Shown in pieces: positions 59,370-64,000 of a stretch of 64,000 nt of DNA. This DNA comes from Neorhizobium sp. UBA3556. Its GTDB lineage: Bacteria; Pseudomonadota; Alphaproteobacteria; Rhizobiales; Rhizobiaceae. The stretch covers positions 1 to 64,000 of the forward strand of contig DFNX01000013.1 of NCBI GenBank assembly GCA_002376235.1, written 5' to 3'. Both the position numbers and the translations under genes were made by a program. The number at the start of each line of letters is the position of its first letter. The first letter of the stretch is position 1. The notes under the pieces were generated by a model. It saw nothing but the letters and a program-made list of their open reading frames with translations, was not told where the DNA came from and ran no database searches.

Positions 59370-60302
59370 ATGAAAGACGACCTGCAGGCGATCGTTGAAG
59401 ACATCCATTTGAGCCTGCAGAAGCGGCTCGGTGAAGGCAAGGTAGCCGACTACATCCCCCAGCTTGCCCATATCGACCCGAAGAAATTCGGCATCGCGGT
59501 CGTTACCGTCGATGGCAAGGTTCATAGCGCCGGCGATTGCAATGAGGCCTTCTCGATCCAGAGCGTATCGAAGGTATTCACGCTGACGCTGGCGCTCGGC
59601 AAGCACGGTGAGACCACCTGGAACCGTGTCGGTCGCGAACCGTCGGGATCGGCCTTCAACTCCATCGTCCAGCTGGAGCAGGAGGAAGGCAAGCCGCGCA
59701 ATCCCTTCATCAACGCCGGTGCGATTGCCGTCAGTGACCTCGTACTCGCCGGCCACACGCCGCGCGAGGCGATCGGCGAGATACTGCGTTTTGTCCGTTA
59801 TCTGGCAGATGACGAGGAGATCGCGATCGACCCTGCCGTGGCGAAATCGGAAGAGGCGACCGGTTTCCGAAATTTCGCGCTCGCCAATTTCATGCGCTCC
59901 TTCGGCAAGCTCACCCATCCGGTGGAACATGTGCTGGGCGTCTATTTCCACCATTGCGCCATCGCCATGACCTGCACCCAGCTTGCGCGCGCCGGTCTGT
60001 TTCTGGCTGCTAACGGCCGAAACCCGATGACCGGACACACGGTTGTTTCGAAACAGCGGGCGCGGCGCATAAATGCGCTGATGCTCACCTGCGGGCATTA
60101 TGACGGGTCGGGCGAATTCGCCTATCGCGTCGGCCTGCCGGGCAAGAGCGGCGTCGGCGGCGGCATTATGGCGGTCGCACCCGGCCGTGCCTCGATCGCC
60201 GTCTGGTCGCCGGGGCTCAATCACAACGGCAATTCGCTGGTCGGGTCGCTGGCATTGGAGATGCTGGCAGATCGGACAGGCTGGTCGGTATTCGGCCACT
60301 GA
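59370..60302 (+). CDS. glsA: Glutaminase
   Basis: Hydrolyses glutamine to glutamate and ammonia, 310 aa (serine-dependent beta-lactamase-fold glutaminase). Catalytic Ser65-x-x-Lys68 in FSIQSVSKVFTL, NPFINAGAIAVSD, and the C-terminal GKSGVGGGIMAVAPGRASIAVWSPGLN. GGAG 5 nt before the ATG. Independent unit between marR and a bidirectional terminator. Rhizobial glutaminases act in nitrogen balance and acid tolerance. Confidence 0.95.
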   Translation: MKDDLQAIVEDIHLSLQKRLGEGKVADYIPQLAHIDPKKFGIAVVTVDGKVHSAGDCNEAFSIQSVSKVFTLTLALGKHGETTWNRVGREPSGSAFNSIVQLEQEEGKPRNPFINAGAIAVSDLVLAGHTPREAIGEILRFVRYLADDEEIAIDPAVAKSEEATGFRNFALANFMRSFGKLTHPVEHVLGVYFHHCAIAMTCTQLARAGLFLAANGRNPMTGHTVVSKQRARRINALMLTCGHYDGSGEFAYRVGLPGKSGVGGGIMAVAPGRASIAVWSPGLNHNGNSLVGSLALEMLADRTGWSVFGH

Positions 60303-60323
60303 GGCTTCAACAGAGGCCTATAT

Positions 60324-60363
60324 AAAAAAGCCCGGCACCTCTTTTCGAAGTGCCGGGCTTTTT
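60324..60363. terminator. Bidirectional Rho-independent terminator between glsA and tctA
   Basis: Long stem AAAAAAGCCCGGCAC / GTGCCGGGCTTTTTT with A-run on one side and T-run on the other, located between convergent genes, so it can end both transcripts. Confidence 0.93.
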
Positions 60364-60381
60364 CGTCCTGGGAGGACTAGG

Positions 60382-61899
60382 TCAGTCTTCGCTGGCTGCC
60401 ATCTGGGTCAGCACATCTCCGCGTCCGCGCATGCGAAGCACCAGCGGCAGGATCAGCGCGGTCGCGGCAAGCAGCAGCAGCACGGCGGCGATCGGCGAGG
60501 TGAACAGCACGGTGAAGTCACCCTGGCTGATCGACAGTGCGCGGCGCAGCTGCTGTTCCGCCAGCGGGCCAAGGATCAGGCCGACGATGACAGGTGCGAT
60601 CGGGTAATCGAAGACGCGCATGATATAGGCGATCAGGCCGAAGAGAAGCAGCATGCCGAGTTCAAACACCGACGGGTTGGCACCGATCGTGCCAAGCGTC
60701 GCAAACACCAGAATGCCGGCATAAAGCCAAGGCTTCGGGATCGTCAGCAGGCGCACCCACAGGCCGATCAGCGGCAGGTTCAGAACCAGCAGCATCAGGT
60801 TGGCGATCAGCAGGGAGGCGATCAGGCCCCAGACGAGCTGCGGATTGGTCGCAAACAGAAGCGGACCGGGTTGCAGGCCGTATTGCTGGAAACCAGCCAG
60901 CATGATCGCAGCCGTTGCCGAGGTGGGCAGGCCGAGCGTCAGCAGCGGCACGAGTGTACCGGCGGCAGACGCGTTGTTTGCGGCCTCAGGACCGGCAACG
61001 CCTTCGATCGCGCCATTGCCGAATTCTTCCGGATGTTTGGAGAGCTTTTTTTCCGTCGCATAGGACAGGAAGGTGCCGATTTCAGCACCACCGGCCGGCA
61101 TGGCGCCGATCGGGAAGCCGATCACGGTGCCGCGCAGCCAGGCTTTCCACGAGCGCGCCCAGTCCTTTGCCGTCATCCAGACCGAACCGCGGATCGCCTC
61201 GATCTTGTCGGGGGCCTGCGCGCCCTGAGCGGCGATGAACAGTGTCTCGCCGATTGCGAACATTGCAACCGCCATGGTCGTGACTTCGATCCCGTCGAGC
61301 AGGTCCGGCACTCCGAAGGAGAGGCGGTTCTGGCCGGTCAGCTGGTCGATGCCGACGAGCGACAGCGCAAGGCCGATGAAAAGCGAGGTGAGGCCGCGCA
61401 GTGTCGAGTTGCCGAAGGCCGACGAAACGGTGACGAAGGCGAGTACCATCAGCGCGAAATATTCGCGTGGGCCGAAGACCAGCGCCAGCTTGACGATGTA
61501 CGGCGCGATGAAGGCGAGCGCCAGCGTGGCGATCAGGCCCGCAACGAAGGAGCCGATGGCGGCTGTCGCCAGCGCCGGTCCGCCGCGGCCCGCACGGGCC
61601 ATCTTGTTACCTTCGAGCGCGGTAACGATCGAAGCGCTTTCGCCGGGTGTGTTCAACAGGATGGAGGTCGTCGAGCCGCCATACATGCCGCCGTAATAGA
61701 TGCCGGCAAACATGATCAACGAGCCGGTCGCGTCGAGCTGGTAGGTGACCGGCAGAAGCAGCGCCACGGTGGTGGCGGGCCCGATGCCCGGCAGCACGCC
61801 GACCATGGTGCCCAGCGTCACACCGATCAGGGCATAGAAAAGGTTCATCGGCTCTGCGGCGGATGCCAGGCCCTGGAGGAGGAATTCGAATGTGCTCAT
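60382..61899 (-). CDS. tctA: Tripartite tricarboxylate transporter large permease TctA
   Basis: Large membrane subunit of a TTT-family secondary transporter, 505 aa, about 12 helices. Characteristic blocks are GTMVGVLPGIGPATTVALLLPVTY, YYGGMYGGSTTSILLNTPGESASIVTALEGNKMARAGRGGPALA and AEIGTFLSYATEKKLSKHPEEFGNGAIEGVAGPEAANNASAAGTLVPLLTLGLP (residues about 265-320). Substrate is citrate or another carboxylate. Last gene of tctCBA. Confidence 0.95.
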   Translation of the reverse strand: MSTFEFLLQGLASAAEPMNLFYALIGVTLGTMVGVLPGIGPATTVALLLPVTYQLDATGSLIMFAGIYYGGMYGGSTTSILLNTPGESASIVTALEGNKMARAGRGGPALATAAIGSFVAGLIATLALAFIAPYIVKLALVFGPREYFALMVLAFVTVSSAFGNSTLRGLTSLFIGLALSLVGIDQLTGQNRLSFGVPDLLDGIEVTTMAVAMFAIGETLFIAAQGAQAPDKIEAIRGSVWMTAKDWARSWKAWLRGTVIGFPIGAMPAGGAEIGTFLSYATEKKLSKHPEEFGNGAIEGVAGPEAANNASAAGTLVPLLTLGLPTSATAAIMLAGFQQYGLQPGPLLFATNPQLVWGLIASLLIANLMLLVLNLPLIGLWVRLLTIPKPWLYAGILVFATLGTIGANPSVFELGMLLLFGLIAYIMRVFDYPIAPVIVGLILGPLAEQQLRRALSISQGDFTVLFTSPIAAVLLLLAATALILPLVLRMRGRGDVLTQMAASED

Positions 61900-61919
61900 G
61901 GGTCTACTCTCCGGCTCCG

Positions 61920-62411
61920 TTACAGGAACAGGTTTTCAAGTGGGCCGGCGGGAAGCGAGAGCTGCAATACGCCCGCAAACAGCCACCAGATGGCAAGACA
62001 GATAACGATGCCGATCGGAATGCTGATATGCAGCTTGCGCGCGCCGAAACCTCGGGCCGCAAAACCGAACAGCAGGCCGGTGGCGATGGAAAAGCCGGCG
62101 AAGCGGATCAGGATCATCTGGGCAAGAAGACCACCGACAACCCACAGAACCGGGCTGATTTCCTGGCGTTCCCGCTCGGGAAAATCGTGACGGAAGGCCG
62201 CAAACACCGTCCAGATGGCAAGGCCGATCAGGCCGAAGGCAATCCAGTAGGGAACCGAGGCGGGGCCGACTGGCGAATAGCCGGTCGTAGCCGTCAGACG
62301 GGACACGTCGACGAAGATGACGACGGCGACGATTGCGAGAACGGCTGCGATGACAAGCGCCGCCCAGTCAGGGCGGCGCTCGCTCGAGCTCTTGGGAGTG
62401 TCGAGGCTCAT
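61920..62411 (-). CDS. tctB: Tripartite tricarboxylate transporter small permease TctB
   Basis: Small membrane subunit, 163 aa, four hydrophobic helices, with the TctB pattern RLTATTGYSPVGPASVPYWIAFGLIGLAIW and a C-terminal pair of helices. ATG 62411 overlaps the tctC stop by 4 nt. Low primary conservation is normal for TctB; position between tctC and tctA supports the call. Confidence 0.9.
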   Translation of the reverse strand: MSLDTPKSSSERRPDWAALVIAAVLAIVAVVIFVDVSRLTATTGYSPVGPASVPYWIAFGLIGLAIWTVFAAFRHDFPERERQEISPVLWVVGGLLAQMILIRFAGFSIATGLLFGFAARGFGARKLHISIPIGIVICLAIWWLFAGVLQLSLPAGPLENLFL

Positions 62412-63352
62412 TTAACCAGTCCGATTTCTTTCAGGATCGTCTCCGTGGAGGCGATGTCCTTGGCAAGCTGTTCGTCGAAGGCAGCGCCCGACAGATAGGT
62501 ATCCATCCATCCCTTGGTCTTCAGGTTTTCCTGCCAGCCGGCGGACTTGGAGAGCTTCTCCATATCGGTGGCGATCGCCTTCTTCTGTTCTTCGGTAATG
62601 CCCGGAGCGGCAGCAACCATGCGCCAGTTCTGCAGCACGACGTCGAGACCGCTTTCCTTCAGCGTCGGGGCGTCGATGCCGTCGATCTTTTCAGCCGAAG
62701 AGATGCCGAGAAGGCGCAGCGAACCGGCCTTGATCTGGCTTTCGAACTCTCCATAGGACGAGATGCCTGCGGTGACCTGGCTGCCGAGGATGGCTGCCAG
62801 CGCTTCGCCGCCGCCGGAGAACGCGATATAGTTGATCTTGGTCGGATCGACGCCGGCAGCCTTGGCGATCAGGCCAGCGCCGATATGGTCGGTACCGCCG
62901 GCCGAACCGCCGCCCCAGGAAACCGAACCCGGATCAGCCTTCAGCTTGGCGACGAGATCGGCCATCGTCTTGATGTCTGACGAGGCCGGCACGACGATGA
63001 CTTCGTATTCGCCGGTCAGGCGTGCGATCGGGGTGACGTCCTTCAACGTGACGGGCGACTTGTTGGTGAGGATCGCGCCGACCATGACGTAACCGCCGAC
63101 CATCAGCGCGTTCGGGTTACCCTTCTGCTGGCTGGCGAACTGGGCAATCCCGATCGTGCCGCCGGCGCCCGGTACGTTCATGACCTGAACGCGGTTGGAG
63201 ATCTTCTCCTTCTGCAGCACGGTCTGCATCGTGCGTGCAGTCTGGTCCCAGCCGCCGCCCGGTGCTGCCGGTGCCATGATCGAATAGTCGGCGGCAGCCG
63301 CCGGAAGGGCGATTGCACCCGCGAGGAAGGAAGCGAGCAAGAAATGTTTCAA
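62408..63352 (-). CDS. tctC: Tripartite tricarboxylate transporter solute-binding protein TctC (BUG family)
   Basis: Periplasmic binding subunit of 314 aa. Signal peptide from the start KHFLLASFLAGAIALPAAAAD, then MAPAAPGGGWDQTARTMQTVL, GGSAGGTDHIGAGLIA and the C-terminal family pattern. I choose a TTG start at 63352: the sequence GGAGG at 63361-63365 lies 8 nt upstream and it places the signal peptide at the N-terminus, whereas the longer in-frame ATG at 63508 gives a charged non-signal extension. No TctDE two-component genes adjoin. Confidence 0.92.
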   Translation of the reverse strand: MKHFLLASFLAGAIALPAAAADYSIMAPAAPGGGWDQTARTMQTVLQKEKISNRVQVMNVPGAGGTIGIAQFASQQKGNPNALMVGGYVMVGAILTNKSPVTLKDVTPIARLTGEYEVIVVPASSDIKTMADLVAKLKADPGSVSWGGGSAGGTDHIGAGLIAKAAGVDPTKINYIAFSGGGEALAAILGSQVTAGISSYGEFESQIKAGSLRLLGISSAEKIDGIDAPTLKESGLDVVLQNWRMVAAAPGITEEQKKAIATDMEKLSKSAGWQENLKTKGWMDTYLSGAAFDEQLAKDIASTETILKEIGLVK

Positions 63353-63577
63353 GGGTATGTCCTCCGTTGACGTCCCGCGGGACGGATTGTTTTTCGCAAC
63401 GGAAGGATGATGACGTGCAGGCGCTCTTCGCCTGTCTTCCCCTCCCGTTATCGCCGGCCCCACCTCCATGGGGTCCGAATGCCTTAAGCGATCACAGGAA
63501 CCTGACATTTACCTGACATCGCTTGACGACAGTCATTCTTGCAGAAAACGAAGTAACGACGCCAGCTTTTTCAAGTC

Positions 63578-64000
63578 CTATTGATGTCGCAGTTCCTCGT
63601 TCCATTTCGAGATCAGCCGCGCCCGCTTGACCTGATCGAGATAGACCATCAATCCGAGGCTGACAGGCACTGGTTTCAACTGCCCTCCAAGCATTTCCCG
63701 CATGGTCGTTGCCGTATTGTTGCCGGCGACTTCCGGGCTGACGGCGGGGATCTGCAGCTCGCGGGCCATGATCGTCTGACCCTCTTTCGACATGAAGAAT
63801 TCCAGATAACGCTTGCCGAGATCGGCATTGGCTGCAGCCTGCGGCACCAGCCCGATACGGGACATCACGACGGTGTAATCTTTGGGGAGGACGATGCCGA
63901 CATTCGGATCCCGCGACGCCCAGTCGGCGGCATAGGAACCGACGATATTGTAGCCGAGCAAAAACCGGCCATCGGCCACGCGTTCGAGAATAGCACCGCT
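63578..64000 (-). CDS. ABC transporter solute-binding protein, C-terminal fragment cut by the window edge
   Basis: The C-terminal 140 residues of a periplasmic binding protein; the reading frame continues beyond the right end. The segment SGAILERVADGRFLLGYN, LPKDYTVVMSRIGLVPQAAAN and YLEFFMSKEGQTIMA matches the C-terminal lobe of iron(III)/2-aminoethylphosphonate-type (cluster D) binding proteins. The permease and ATPase genes are not in view. About 225 nt of apparently non-coding DNA separates it from tctC. Confidence 0.8.
   Translation of the reverse strand, partial: SGAILERVADGRFLLGYNIVGSYAADWASRDPNVGIVLPKDYTVVMSRIGLVPQAAANADLGKRYLEFFMSKEGQTIMARELQIPAVSPEVAGNNTATTMREMLGGQLKPVPVSLGLMVYLDQVKRARLISKWNEELRHQ

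Noticed and set aside
60100..62190. 696-codon open frame antisense to tctA/tctB
   Set aside because: Runs through the glsA-tctA terminator, has low-complexity Arg/Gln-rich translation and no RBS; a shadow of tctA.
1..64000. tRNA, rRNA, CRISPR array or complete insertion sequence
   Set aside because: No T-loop-bearing cloverleaf, rRNA core, regular spaced repeats or transposase was seen on reading; a dedicated scan would be needed to exclude a tRNA formally.

Overview
The window is about 60% GC, densely packed chromosomal DNA from an alphaproteobacterium, most likely a Rhizobiaceae member (Rhizobium/Agrobacterium/Neorhizobium type). The grounds are gene content and order: the Irr regulator divergent from fabA-fabB, rbfA-truB-rpsO-pnp, a rhizobial-type xylitol dehydrogenase, a methylmalonyl-CoA mutase, many high-affinity ABC and TTT transporters, and palindromic intergenic repeats of rhizobial style. 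I saw no rRNA, tRNA, CRISPR array, insertion sequence or prophage.

Layout. 0.1-3.7 kb: RecQ helicase, a 1-Cys peroxiredoxin and a siderophore-interacting flavoreductase. 3.9-10.8 kb: a six-gene operon (spermidine/putrescine-type ABC transporter, hydantoin-type racemase, GNAT) under a divergent GntR regulator. 10.9-14.1 kb: a LacI regulator and B12-dependent methylmalonyl-CoA mutase, followed by a 520-nt non-coding stretch full of strong stem-loops (14.06-14.58 kb). 14.6-21.6 kb: DUF2161, a small membrane protein, nnrS, ubiX and ubiD, divergent from ubiT-ubiU-ubiV. This is a module for oxygen-independent ubiquinone synthesis, with a degenerate FNR-type box between the two arms. 21.7-26.9 kb: YghU-like GST, xylitol dehydrogenase, an orphan ParA, an A/T-richer epoxide-hydrolase-like gene and a small autoregulated-looking membrane protein/XRE pair.

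26.9-38.3 kb: a nine-gene, tightly overlapping chemosensory operon (STAS-cheY-cheA-cheW-mcp-mcp-cheW-cheR-cheB), with a soluble MCP-hairpin-like protein encoded divergently. It has no cheD, cheZ or flagellar genes and lies directly before rbfA, where nusA-infB would be expected. 38.4-44.7 kb: rbfA, truB, a triple-hairpin repeat, rpsO, pnp, an rsmC-like methyltransferase and a Sel1-repeat protein. 44.8-48.0 kb: fabB, fabA, irr and a TRIC/UPF0126 channel. 48.1-52.3 kb: assorted envelope and hypothetical genes.

52.3-59.3 kb: a probable aromatic-acid catabolic and uptake unit. It contains an alpha/beta hydrolase, divergent 2-aminobenzoate/benzoate-CoA ligase, livKHMGF-type ABC transporter and MarR regulator. 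59.4-64.0 kb: glutaminase, then a convergent tctC-tctB-tctA tripartite tricarboxylate transporter and the 3' end of another ABC solute-binding protein cut by the window edge.

The most rewarding places for a second look are the structured non-coding region upstream of methylmalonyl-CoA mutase, the ubiTUV/ubiXD/nnrS module, the operator-promoter architecture of the XRE/membrane pair, and the non-motility-looking chemosensory operon with its divergent soluble MCP-like protein. All functional calls are from reading the sequence. No database search was run.
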